DNA of 64,000 bases, from the NCBI GenBank assembly GCA_016721425.1, contig JADKID010000041.1, positions 310,001 through 374,000 of the forward strand, in the 5' to 3' direction. A program made the translations under genes and the position numbers. The notes under the pieces were generated by a model, which worked only from the letters and a program-made list of their open reading frames with translations, did no database searches and was not told where the DNA came from. This document shows, piece after piece, positions 9,158 to 17,503 of the stretch (position 1 is the stretch's first letter; the number at the start of each line of letters is the position of its first letter). Source of the DNA: Bryobacterales bacterium. Its GTDB lineage: Bacteria > Acidobacteriota > Terriglobia > Bryobacterales > Bryobacteraceae.

Positions 9158-9685
9158 ATGTTACGAACTCTCATTGCCCTTACCCTCTGCGGAATTGCCT
9201 CGCCTGCGCAAACGCCTGTCGCGATAGACCCCGGCCTCTCAACGATCGTGCAGGTTGCCATCGTGACGAAAGACATTGACGCCTCAGCCAAGCGTTGGGC
9301 CTCGGTCCTTGGGATGGAGATTCCCAAGATCACCACGACCCGCCCCGGCGAGGAGGTCCGGGTTGTCTACAAGGGTAAGGCCTCCAAAGGGCAGGCCAAG
9401 CTGGCCTTCTTCAAATTGGGTCAGGTGGTGCTGGAGCTCATTGAACCGGTTGGCAAAGACACGTCGTGGAAGCAGTATCTGGACGAGCACGGCGAGGGTG
9501 TGCAGCATCTGGGATTCCAGGTGCGGAATCTGGATCAGTCCATCGCCAACGCGCAGAGGGCCGGGATGCCGGTGCTGCACCGTGGCCGCTACGACAAGGA
9601 CAATGGGGACTACGTTTATTTGGAGAGCGAGAAGGCTCTGGGCGTGACGCTGGAGTTGCTGCATTCCGATCCGCCCCGAAAATAA
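9158..9685 (+). CDS. Exported VOC (glyoxalase-fold) family protein
   Basis: A 175-residue protein with an N-terminal signal peptide (MLRTLIALTLCGIASPAQ) and one vicinal-oxygen-chelate domain: STIVQVAIVTKDIDAS opens the first beta-alpha-beta-beta-beta module and the second holds QHLGFQVRNLDQS. Similar domains act in glyoxalases, dioxygenases and methylmalonyl-CoA epimerase; the latter resemblance (E at VVLELIEPVG) is notable but the signal peptide argues against a CoA substrate. Its stop overlaps the next start as TAATG, so the two are translationally coupled. Confidence 0.8.
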   Translation: MLRTLIALTLCGIASPAQTPVAIDPGLSTIVQVAIVTKDIDASAKRWASVLGMEIPKITTTRPGEEVRVVYKGKASKGQAKLAFFKLGQVVLELIEPVGKDTSWKQYLDEHGEGVQHLGFQVRNLDQSIANAQRAGMPVLHRGRYDKDNGDYVYLESEKALGVTLELLHSDPPRK

Positions 9686-10290
9686 TGCGCCCCGCCCATC
9701 GCCATATCCTGTTCTATAAGCCGTTTGGTGTGCTGACGCAATTCACACCCGAGCCCGGCTCGTCGTATCGCACGCTCAAGGATTTTATTGATGTGCCCTC
9801 GGTGTATGCGGCCGGGCGGTTAGATGCCGATAGCGAGGGGCTCCTACTTCTGACGACAGATGGCAATTTACAGCATCTGCTCACTGATCCGCTCCACGCT
9901 CACCCTCGTACCTATTGGGCACAGGTGGAGGGCGCGCCTCAAGATGAGGCACTGGAACAGTTGCGCCGCGGAGTGCGGCTAAAGGACGGCGCCACCCGGC
10001 CGGCCGCGGTGCGCCTATTGGAACTGCCGCCGGAGTTGCCACCGCGTGATCCGCCCATCCGGGTGCGGCACTCGATCCCCACGGCATGGCTGGAGCTGAT
10101 CCTGACAGAGGGCCGCAACCGGCAGGTGCGCCGCATGACTGCCTCAGTGGGATTGCCGACGCTCCGATTGGTGCGCGCTGCGATCGGGGAACTGCGCCTG
10201 GAAGGGTTGGCCCCCGGTGAGTGGCGTGATCTCAGGCCTGAGGAGGTGGAGGGTATGGGGACGATGGGAAGCCGGAGGCCGTCGCGGTGA
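9685..10290 (+). CDS. rluE: Pseudouridine synthase, RluE/RsuA family
   Basis: A 201-residue RNA pseudouridine synthase. The catalytic Asp is D47 in AAGRLDADSEGLLLL, preceded by the KPFGVLTQF strand and followed by LTEGRNRQVRRM, the hallmark of the RsuA/RluB/E/F group. It lacks an N-terminal S4 domain, which fits RluE (23S rRNA) better than RluB/F, and is close to RluE in length. The ATG overlaps the stop of the VOC gene by one base. Exact rRNA position is inferred only from family. Confidence 0.88.
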   Translation: MRPAHRHILFYKPFGVLTQFTPEPGSSYRTLKDFIDVPSVYAAGRLDADSEGLLLLTTDGNLQHLLTDPLHAHPRTYWAQVEGAPQDEALEQLRRGVRLKDGATRPAAVRLLELPPELPPRDPPIRVRHSIPTAWLELILTEGRNRQVRRMTASVGLPTLRLVRAAIGELRLEGLAPGEWRDLRPEEVEGMGTMGSRRPSR

Positions 10291-10346
10291 TGTGGCCCGT
10301 GGATTGCTCTTGCACTCCGAGCGGAGCCGCCCGCCGGTTGACGTCC

Positions 10347-10387
10347 CGAGAGTTGCGTGATTGGGTGAAACGCAATCTCTCGTTTTG
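10347..10387 (+). terminator. Rho-independent terminator after rluE
   Basis: CGAGAGTTGCGT pairs with ACGCAATCTCTCG (one bulge), with an 11-base loop and a TTTT tract immediately after. It sits 56 bases past the rluE stop. Confidence 0.75.
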
Positions 10388-10441
10388 TCATCATATGGTT
10401 GTAGCCGTTGTACTTAAGCTACTTTAGGAGGAATTGACGAT

Positions 10442-11107
10442 ATGGTGAAGAAGTTTGTTCTGTTTGCCGCTTTTGCGAGCCTTCCGCTGCTGCCTGTTTA
10501 CGCACAGCAACAAGAAGACGATGATCCAGTAGCTGCCGCGAAAAAGGTGCAGACACCGCAATCGGTTTTGCGCATGGCGCGGGAGATTCAGAAACAGATT
10601 GTCACGCTGCCGGAGTATGGTGTGTTCGACGATATTGGGTTTCAGATCAAGGACTACACCGTCACGCTGAAGGGTGATGCGTCGCGTCCGACGTTGAAAG
10701 ACGCCGTCGAGCGGGTTACCAAGAAAGTGGAGGGCGTGGAGAAGGTGATCAACCAGATTGAGGTGTTGCCGCTCTCGCCGAATGACGATCGCATTCGGGC
10801 TCGCGTGTATGCGGCCATTTACTTCCATCCGACCCTGAGCCGCTACAACCCTGGCCGCGGCGTGCCGCTTTCGCTTTCCCCGGGCCGCATGGCCATGGGC
10901 ATCACCAATGATCCCCCCTTCGGCAACCACTCGGTGCACATTATCGTGAAGAACGGCAATGTCAGGCTGGAGGGCATCATGGACAACGAAATGGACAAGC
11001 AGATCGCCGGCATGCAGGCCAATAGCGTTGGCGGCGTGTTCTCGGTAGACAATGACATCAACGTCACGCAGGACGAGAAGCCCAAGAAAGACAAGAAAAA
11101 GAAGTAG
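10442..11107 (+). CDS. Exported BON-domain protein
   Basis: A 221-residue protein with a Sec signal peptide ending at VYAQQ. Two BON-like modules (about 45-112 and 118-212) are seen, with the typical TVTLKGDASRPTLKDAVE and NVRLEGIMDNEMDKQ turns. BON domains bind phospholipid or interact with envelope proteins (OsmY is the model). The C terminus is a Lys-rich tail (KPKKDKKKK). AGGAGG stands 9 bases before the ATG, a strong ribosome site, and a terminator lies on each side, so this is a single-gene transcript. Function likely in envelope stability; not proven. Confidence 0.88.
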   Translation: MVKKFVLFAAFASLPLLPVYAQQQEDDDPVAAAKKVQTPQSVLRMAREIQKQIVTLPEYGVFDDIGFQIKDYTVTLKGDASRPTLKDAVERVTKKVEGVEKVINQIEVLPLSPNDDRIRARVYAAIYFHPTLSRYNPGRGVPLSLSPGRMAMGITNDPPFGNHSVHIIVKNGNVRLEGIMDNEMDKQIAGMQANSVGGVFSVDNDINVTQDEKPKKDKKKK

Positions 11108-11126
11108 GCCGTTCGCGCCGTGATGT

Positions 11127-11156
11127 GAAGAGCCCGCCTCCCGTGGCGGGCTCTTC
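11127..11156 (+). terminator. Strong hairpin terminator after BON-protein gene
   Basis: GAAGAGCCCGCC and GGCGGGCTCTTC form a perfect 12-bp stem with a 6-base loop, 20 bases after the stop. The following GTGTCTCT is only weakly T-rich. The A-rich side (GAAGAG) also allows activity on the opposite strand. Confidence 0.75.
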
Positions 11157-11199
11157 GTGTCTCTGACGGGCTCGTTGCGGCAGAATGGGAGTACGACCC

Positions 11200-12672
11200 A
11201 TGAATCCCGCCACGTTCTCGATAGAACAGCTTCTCGTGCTGGCCGGCGGACTGCTGCTGGCGGCGGTGGCAGCCAGCAAGGCGTCGTCGCGCCTGGGGGT
11301 TCCGGCGCTGTTGGTGTTTTTGGCGCTGGGTATGCTTGCCGGCGAAGACGGGCCGGGCGGTATTCCATTTGAAGATGCCAGCCTGACGCAATCGTTGGGC
11401 GTGGTGGCACTGACGCTGATCCTGTTTGCCGGCGGTTTGGAGACGCGCTGGGCGACGGTGCGGGGTTTGCTTTGGCGCGGATTGAGCCTAGCTACGGTGG
11501 GTGTGCTGGTAACGGCAACGCTGACGGGGGTGTTTGCCGCCAAGGTCCTGCACCTGTCGTGGATGGAGGGACTGCTGCTGGGCGCCATCGTCTCGTCCAC
11601 TGACGCCGCCGCGGTGTTCTCTGTACTTCGGTCGCAGGGCGCTAGTTTGAAGGGCGGTATCCAGCCCTTGCTGGAGTTGGAATCCGGCAGTAACGATCCG
11701 ATGGCTGTGTTTCTCACCGTCGCCTTGATCCGCCTGCTGCAGAATCCGGGTCTCTCCCCCTGGTCACTTACAGGTACTTTCTTCGTCCAGATGACGCTCG
11801 GCTTGATTTTGGGATATGGATTTGGCCGGGGCTCGGCTTGGGTGGTAAACCGGATCCGGCTGGAGACAGAAGGACTCTATCCGGTGATCATGGTGGCGGC
11901 TGCATTCCTTTGCTATGGGGTGACGGCGGAGGTAGGCGGCAGCGGATTTCTGGCGGTGTACGTGGCGGGCATCGTGATGGGCCGCGAGGAGTTTATCCAC
12001 AAGCGCAGCCTCCTGCGGTTTCAGGATGGGCTGGCGTGGATCATGCAGATTGTGATGTTCCTGACGCTGGGACTCCTGGTGTTTCCCTCCAGGTTGCCGC
12101 AGATCGCGCTGGTTTCCCTGCTGATTGCCGCCTTCCTGGTTTTCGTGGCGCGGCCCGTGAGCGTGTTCCTGGGCTTGTCGCTCTCCGGCAACTCGATCCG
12201 GGAGAAGGGGATGATTGCGTGGGTAGGCCTGCGCGGAGCCGTGCCGATCATTCTGGCCACGTTTCCGCAAATAGCCGGGCTGCCCAACGCGCGGTTGTTT
12301 TTTGACGTTGTCTTCTTCATCGTGCTGACGTCGGTCCTGATCCAAGGGACCACTCTGGCGGCAGTGGCTCGCTGGCTGGATGTGAATCTGCCGGGGCCAG
12401 CCCGGCGAGAGCCAGCCATGGAATTCGTGCCGGGCGGGTTGGCGAGCAGCGAAATGATCGAGTTGATTGTCACGACGGACTCTGCCGTGGTGGGGCGGCA
12501 GATTGTGGAACTTGGGCTGCCTCATTCGGCGCTGATCGTTCTGCTGACGCGCGGAGAGAGCTATGTGGTGCCAAGGGGTAGCACGGTGTTGCAGGCGGAG
12601 GATGTTTTGATGGTGCTTGCTGAGAAGGCGGAGCAATCGCGAGTGCGAGCACTGATCGAGGGGGGCGCCTAA
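11200..12672 (+). CDS. K+/H+ antiporter (CPA1 family) with C-terminal TrkA_C domain
   Basis: About 490 residues. Twelve to thirteen hydrophobic helices form a Na+/H+-exchanger fold, with the conserved acidic patch GAIVSSTDAAAVFSVL and LELESGSNDPMA typical of NhaP2/CvrA proteins. The last 75 residues (about 415-490) form a TrkA_C ligand-binding domain (VVGRQIVELGLP ... QAEDVLMVLAE), which gates transport by nucleotide binding in relatives. It is shorter than E. coli CvrA, lacking the extra C-terminal part. ATG 11200 is preceded by GGGAG at 8 bases; an ATG five codons upstream is possible. Confidence 0.9.
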   Translation: MNPATFSIEQLLVLAGGLLLAAVAASKASSRLGVPALLVFLALGMLAGEDGPGGIPFEDASLTQSLGVVALTLILFAGGLETRWATVRGLLWRGLSLATVGVLVTATLTGVFAAKVLHLSWMEGLLLGAIVSSTDAAAVFSVLRSQGASLKGGIQPLLELESGSNDPMAVFLTVALIRLLQNPGLSPWSLTGTFFVQMTLGLILGYGFGRGSAWVVNRIRLETEGLYPVIMVAAAFLCYGVTAEVGGSGFLAVYVAGIVMGREEFIHKRSLLRFQDGLAWIMQIVMFLTLGLLVFPSRLPQIALVSLLIAAFLVFVARPVSVFLGLSLSGNSIREKGMIAWVGLRGAVPIILATFPQIAGLPNARLFFDVVFFIVLTSVLIQGTTLAAVARWLDVNLPGPARREPAMEFVPGGLASSEMIELIVTTDSAVVGRQIVELGLPHSALIVLLTRGESYVVPRGSTVLQAEDVLMVLAEKAEQSRVRALIEGGA

Positions 12673-12711
12673 CACGCCTGTGATTGCAGAGGAGGCGATC
12701 ATTCTATAGAC

Positions 12712-12725
12712 TGTAAGCGCTACCA
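12712..12725. promoter_or_regulatory. LacI-family-like operator before the GH51 gene
   Basis: TGTAAGCGCTACCA ends 9 bases before the arabinofuranosidase ATG and fits the LacI/GalR/CcpA consensus TGNAANCGNWNNCA. A TATAGA that could be a -10 element is at 12705-12710, so a bound repressor would block transcription. It matches 10 of 14 bases of the better palindrome in the pentose operon promoter (45887-45900). Confidence 0.5.
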
Positions 12726-12734
12726 AGGTGCAAC

Positions 12735-14273
12735 ATGTCTACCAGAATCCTGCTCGCCCTCTTCGCCTCGGCTCTCTCTGCCCTGGCCCAGCAACCACTC
12801 TCAGCCAGCCTCACCATCCGTGCAGATAAGCCCGGCCCGCAGGTCAATCGCCAACTCTTCGGCCAGTTTGCCGAGCATCTCGGCGCGGGTATCTACGGCG
12901 GCATCTGGGTTGGCGAAGACTCCAAGATTCCCAATACCCGCGGCTACCGCAACGACGTACTGCAAGCTCTCCGCGACCTAAAAGTCCCGGTGATCCGCTG
13001 GCCCGGCGGCTGTTTCGCCGATGAATACAACTGGCGGGAAGGCGTTGGTCCCCGCGCAAAACGCCCCACCAAAATCAACACCCACTGGGGCGGAGTCACC
13101 GAGCCCAATACGTTTGGCACTCACGAATTCCTCGATTTCGCCGAGCTCCTCGGCACCGAGGCCTATATCAGCGGGAACGTCGGCTCTGGTTCGCCCCGCG
13201 AGCTCGCCGAATGGGTGGAATACGTCACCTCCCCCGCCGGATCTCTAGCGTCGGAGCGCGCCGCCAACGGCCGCAAGGATCCCTGGAAACTGCCCTACAT
13301 CGGACTGGGTAATGAACTTTGGGGCTGTGGCGGCAACATGCGCGCCGAATACGCCGCCGACGTCACCCGGCGTTACTCCACCTTTATCAAAGTGCCCGCC
13401 GGAGTCAGAATCCGCAAGGCAGCCTCAGGCCCGTCCGATGAGGACTACCACTGGATGGAGGTCATGATGCGCGACGCCGGCCGCCACTTCGACGCCATCG
13501 GACTCCACTACTACACCATCACGGGCACTTGGGCCGCGAAGGGCTCCGCCACCGCTTTCGATGAGGCCCAGTATGCCAAGACCTTGCAGCAGACCCTCCG
13601 CATGGATGGCTTCATTACCCGCCACGCCGCAATCATGGACAAGTACGATCCAACAAAACGGGTCTGGCTCGCCGTGGACGAGTGGGGCACCTGGTTCAAT
13701 ACCGAGCCCGGTACTAACCCTGGCTTCCTTTTCCAGCAGAATACTCTCCGCGACGCGATCGTCGCCGCGCTCAACGTCAATATCTTCACCAAGCACGCCG
13801 ACCGGGTCAAAATGGCCAACATCGCCCAGATGGTCAACGTCCTGCAGGCGATGATCCTCACCAAGGACGAGAAGATGGTGCTCACGCCCACGTATCACGT
13901 CTTCGAGATGTTCAAGGGATACCAGGATGCGACCGCCCTGGGCATCGACATCGAATCACCGTGGTACAACAACGCCGCCTCCACGGTGCCCGCCGTCAGC
14001 GCCTCGGCCGTTCGGGGCAAGGACGGGCGTGTGCATATCGGCCTGGTGAACGTCGATCCCAATCGCGCTGTCACGATCACGGCCAAGCTCAGCGGCGTCA
14101 CTGCTGCCTCAGTCGCCGGCCGCGTGCTCACGGCCCCGGCGATCAACTCGCACAATACCTTTGAGCAGCGCAGTGTCGTCCAGCCGGCTGCGTTCTCCGG
14201 CGCCACGATGGAAGCCGGAGGACTCAAGGTGGTGCTACCACCCAAGTCCGTTGTGATGCTTGATCTGAAGTAG
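12735..14273 (+). CDS. Exported alpha-L-arabinofuranosidase, glycoside hydrolase family 51
   Basis: A 512-residue retaining glycosidase releasing terminal L-arabinose from arabinoxylan, arabinan and related hemicellulose. A Sec signal peptide (MSTRILLALFASALSALAQ) is followed by a (beta/alpha)8 barrel with acid/base E194 in GLGNELWG and nucleophile E316 in VDEWG, then a beta-sandwich C-terminal domain. QLFGQFAEHLG and RWPGGCFADEYNW are GH51 hallmarks. Most GH51 enzymes are cytoplasmic; the signal peptide makes this one periplasmic or secreted. It is monocistronic with a LacI-type site at its start, and the matching uptake and catabolic genes are at 45.9-51 kb. Confidence 0.93.
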   Translation: MSTRILLALFASALSALAQQPLSASLTIRADKPGPQVNRQLFGQFAEHLGAGIYGGIWVGEDSKIPNTRGYRNDVLQALRDLKVPVIRWPGGCFADEYNWREGVGPRAKRPTKINTHWGGVTEPNTFGTHEFLDFAELLGTEAYISGNVGSGSPRELAEWVEYVTSPAGSLASERAANGRKDPWKLPYIGLGNELWGCGGNMRAEYAADVTRRYSTFIKVPAGVRIRKAASGPSDEDYHWMEVMMRDAGRHFDAIGLHYYTITGTWAAKGSATAFDEAQYAKTLQQTLRMDGFITRHAAIMDKYDPTKRVWLAVDEWGTWFNTEPGTNPGFLFQQNTLRDAIVAALNVNIFTKHADRVKMANIAQMVNVLQAMILTKDEKMVLTPTYHVFEMFKGYQDATALGIDIESPWYNNAASTVPAVSASAVRGKDGRVHIGLVNVDPNRAVTITAKLSGVTAASVAGRVLTAPAINSHNTFEQRSVVQPAAFSGATMEAGGLKVVLPPKSVVMLDLK

Positions 14274-14468
14274 CCCTTCCTTGCTCGCCGGCGCAACCTC
14301 CGCAGATGCAGATCCTGCGAAGCTGATGGTGTTGGCGGAGAGATTTGCGCTTGCTCCGGGCGCCGGCTAAGAACGGTCGCCCGGTGGCGCGGCGTGGCAG
14401 TGCATCTCATCCACAGCACCGCCATGCAGCGCCAACCCGGATTCCGGTCTCCACTTCGTCCGCCGCAG

Positions 14469-15635
14469 TTACCCGAACGTCGGCATCTGCACGCGCCGAT
14501 TCTGCTTGAATGCCAGGTTCGCCAGGTGAGGCGCGGACACCGCGCTGGCGCCGACCTCCACCGGGGCGTTCGGTTCCTTACGCGACTTTACACAATCCAA
14601 GAAGTTCTGAATGTGCGTTTCGATGGGCACGGGCGCGGCCATCGACAATACCGGAGTGCGGTTGTTCAAGTCGCGCCACGGCTCTTTCCAAACCTTGTAG
14701 CCTTCGTTGCTGATGATCAGGGTGCCCTCATCTCCCTGGAACTGGATGGACCAGTCGTTGTCGTAAGAGTTCGTGTAGTTCAGGGTCCAGGTAGCCATGA
14801 ATGCCGGGTACTCGAAGATCGCGCAGAAGACGTCGGGCACTTCCGAACCGGTGCTCTTGGCGATCTGTCCGTAGGCCAAGGCCGAAGCGGCCCCTGGGGC
14901 GTTTGTGAACCACTGCACAACGTCCATCAGGTGGGTGCCCTGGTCGGTCATGTTACCGCCGGAATAATCCCAGAAGAGGCGCCACGAGCGGAATCGCATC
15001 GGTTGCAGTTCCCGCTTGCGAGCCGGGCCCAGGAAACGGTCCCAGTCGAGTTTGCCGGGAAGCGCCGTGTCGTTGAGCGGCTTGGATACGTTCCAGTTCC
15101 ACATGGGTTTGACCATGGTGATTTTTCCCAGGACGCCGCTGTCCACCAGTTCCTTGGCCTTGATCAGAGAGGGCGCACTGCGCCGTTGCATTCCGATTTG
15201 GACAATCTGCTTGCTGGCGCGGACTGCCTTGACCATCTGCTGGCTCTGCTCGAGCGAATGCGACATCGGCTTTTCGAGGTAAACGTCCTTCTTCGCCGCC
15301 AGCGCAGCCAGCAAGTTGGGAGCGTGTTGGTGATCGGGTGTTGCGACCACCACCGCGTCGAGACCTTTCTGGCTGAGCAATGCCTGATAGTCGATATACT
15401 GCTTGGCCTGAGGAGCGATCTTAGCCGCAGCAGTCATGTTGTTGTCGTAGACTTCCGCGATGGCGACACATTCGGCGCCGAGCTTGATGAAGTTCTCCGT
15501 CAGGTAGCGGCCGCGCCCACCGGCCCCGATGAGTCCGAAAGCCAGGCGGTCATTGGCTCCCCATGCACTTCTCGGAATGAATAGGGGCGCGGCGGCCAGG
15601 GTGGACGCCACAAATGCCCTGCGATTTTGGCTCAT
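14469..15635 (-). CDS. Gfo/Idh/MocA family oxidoreductase, Tat-exported
   Basis: About 388 residues. The N terminus NRRAFVASTLAAAPL has the twin-arginine and hydrophobic stretch of a Tat signal, fitting export of a cofactor-loaded enzyme. Next comes a Rossmann fold with FGLIGAGGRGRYL (NAD(P) binding) and the family lysine in YLEKPMSHS, then a C-terminal alpha/beta substrate domain. Relatives oxidise or rearrange sugars, inositols and glycosides. The ATG has AGGAG 10 bases upstream; longer in-frame starts lack a ribosome site. Alone between convergent and divergent neighbours; substrate unknown. Confidence 0.88.
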   Translation of the reverse strand: MSQNRRAFVASTLAAAPLFIPRSAWGANDRLAFGLIGAGGRGRYLTENFIKLGAECVAIAEVYDNNMTAAAKIAPQAKQYIDYQALLSQKGLDAVVVATPDHQHAPNLLAALAAKKDVYLEKPMSHSLEQSQQMVKAVRASKQIVQIGMQRRSAPSLIKAKELVDSGVLGKITMVKPMWNWNVSKPLNDTALPGKLDWDRFLGPARKRELQPMRFRSWRLFWDYSGGNMTDQGTHLMDVVQWFTNAPGAASALAYGQIAKSTGSEVPDVFCAIFEYPAFMATWTLNYTNSYDNDWSIQFQGDEGTLIISNEGYKVWKEPWRDLNNRTPVLSMAAPVPIETHIQNFLDCVKSRKEPNAPVEVGASAVSAPHLANLAFKQNRRVQMPTFG

Positions 15636-16135
15636 GTTCAGTAGGCTCCTGTTTCGAGTCTGGGCGGGACCTCCGTTGATAGTGCCCAGCCAGGGCCAGT
15701 ATACTCCAGGCCAAGCCAAACCAGTGATAGAGGCCTGATGCGGCAGTTCCGGCAGGGTGCTGGAGGTCTGCCGCAAACAGAACCTGCTGATTCCGGATGT
15801 GACGACGACCCTGGTTTACCGGCATGTGTTCGTTTGGGCGCGCCACCGCAAATGGAGGTGGGTTGTGAGACTCCCCACGGTGCTGGATCACGATGGGCCG
15901 AGGGCGGGAGCTCCACAGACTGGTCCCCAATAGGGAGTTGACTGAATAGAAGGTCTCAGCGAGCCGAGCTTAGGGACGGTGGCCAACGACGGACTGGAGT
16001 TGGCCTCAAAGTGCAACCGGATGCAGGCAGGCGAAGGGGGCCCGAACCGCATCGCCGATCACATCGTGAGACGGAGATTTCCAGCATCGTGATGTCTGGC
16101 CGGTGCAGGGCTGGCGGGCTGTGATAGAAAGTGTC
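15636..16135. other. Intergenic region of 500 bases without a recognised gene
   Basis: Only short open frames on both strands, none with a ribosome site plus family resemblance. It contains the divergent promoter regions of the Gfo/Idh gene and the M24 peptidase gene. No repeats, tRNA or clear hairpin noticed. Confidence 0.5.
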
Positions 16136-17503
16136 ATGACCCGTGTACTGTTACTCTTCTTGACGCCGCTGCTTGGCGCAGCCGACTTTGAGGCATCGGA
16201 CTTCCAGGCGCGCCGCACCCAGGTCTACGACCGGATTGGGAATCGAGCGGTGGCCGTCGTGCAGGGCGCTGCGCTGCCCGAAGGGTTTGGGGTCTTTCGG
16301 CAGGCGAACGACTTCTACTATCTAACTGGCTTGGAAGTGCCGCACGCCTATCTCCTGCTTGATGGCAGAACGCGCAAAGCGACGGCGTTTCTTCCGCACC
16401 GCGATGCGGCCCGCGACAGTAACCAAGGAAAGACGCTGGCTTCGGAGGACGCCGATGAGGTGAGAAAGCTCTCGGGCGTCGACGCGGTGCTTGGTGTCGA
16501 GGCGTTGGCCGCGCAACTGGCGTTGATGCAGCTCAGACCGCCCGCTCCAGCCTTGTACGTTCCCTGGAGCCCGCTGCAAGGGGTGATGGGGAGCCGCGAC
16601 GAATTGTTGCGAGCGGCCGCCGAGGTTGCGTCCGATCCCTGGGATGGCAGGCCAACGAGATCGGCTCAATTCCTTTCGCTGCTGAAGGCGCGTCTACCAT
16701 CATTCGAATACCGTGACCTGTCACCGATCCTCGACGAGCTCCGTTTGGTGAAGAGCACGCGCGAGATCGAGTTGATCCGGCAGGCTTCGAAGATCGCAGC
16801 GCTGGGCATTATGGAGGCGATGCGCAACACGAAGGAAGGCGCGTTCGAATACGAACTGGACGCCGCGGCACGCCGTGTCTTTCTTGCCAGCGGTGCGAAG
16901 TATGAAGGGTACCCTTCGATCACAGCCGGCGGCACCAACGCTTACATGGGGCATTACATGGCCAATTCCAGCAGGCTCGCCGATGGCGATCTGGTGCTGA
17001 TGGACTTCGCGCCGGACTATCGCTACTACACGAGCGACGTGACCCGGATGTGGCCGGTGAATGGCAAGTACAGCAAGGACCAGCGGGCGCTCTGCGAGTT
17101 CATTCTGATTTACCGGAACGCATTGCTAAAGCGGATTAGAGCCGGCGTCACGGCGAATGAAGTCATGGATGGCGCGCGGTTGGAGATGGAGCCTCTGGTG
17201 AAGACTCTGGCGGTTTCGAAGGAGATCTACCGGGAAGGCGCGCGCGGGATGCTGACATTCCGGGGCCATCTCTCTCACCCGGTGGGGATGACGGTTCACG
17301 ATGTTGGCGACTATCGCAGGGCGCCGCTGGTTGCGGGGCAGGTGTTCGCGGTTGATCCCATGATGTGGGTGCCGGAGGAACGCATGTACGTCCGCATGGA
17401 GGATGTTGTGGTGGTGACCGCCGATGGAGTGGAGAACTTCACGGACTTCATGCCGTCCAAGCCGGAAGAGATCGAGAAACTGATGAGAGAGAGGACGAAG
17501 TGA
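16136..17503 (+). CDS. Exported M24B aminopeptidase P (Xaa-Pro aminopeptidase)
   Basis: A 455-residue metallopeptidase removing an N-terminal residue before proline. Signal peptide MTRVLLLFLTPLLGAA, N-terminal creatinase-like domain (about 20-180), C-terminal pita-bread catalytic domain. Metal ligands visible: D in LMDFAPDYRYY, D in YTSDVTRMW, H in HPVGMTVHDVG and E in VRMEDVVVVT. The fourth ligand, normally Glu in a VEPG motif, reads FAVDPMMW here, an Asp. Its stop overlaps the next gene's GTG (GTGA), so the two exported peptidases are coupled, suggesting a joint role in external peptide digestion. Confidence 0.88.
   Translation: MTRVLLLFLTPLLGAADFEASDFQARRTQVYDRIGNRAVAVVQGAALPEGFGVFRQANDFYYLTGLEVPHAYLLLDGRTRKATAFLPHRDAARDSNQGKTLASEDADEVRKLSGVDAVLGVEALAAQLALMQLRPPAPALYVPWSPLQGVMGSRDELLRAAAEVASDPWDGRPTRSAQFLSLLKARLPSFEYRDLSPILDELRLVKSTREIELIRQASKIAALGIMEAMRNTKEGAFEYELDAAARRVFLASGAKYEGYPSITAGGTNAYMGHYMANSSRLADGDLVLMDFAPDYRYYTSDVTRMWPVNGKYSKDQRALCEFILIYRNALLKRIRAGVTANEVMDGARLEMEPLVKTLAVSKEIYREGARGMLTFRGHLSHPVGMTVHDVGDYRRAPLVAGQVFAVDPMMWVPEERMYVRMEDVVVVTADGVENFTDFMPSKPEEIEKLMRERTK

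Noticed and set aside
10399..10425. TTGTAG/TACTTT promoter for the BON-protein gene
   Set aside because: Spacer is only 15 bases and the start would fall within the ribosome site.
15738..15941. Possible transposase remnant in the 15.6-16.1 kb gap
   Set aside because: A short frame reads YRHVFVWARHRKW but no IS family, terminal repeat or duplication could be seen.
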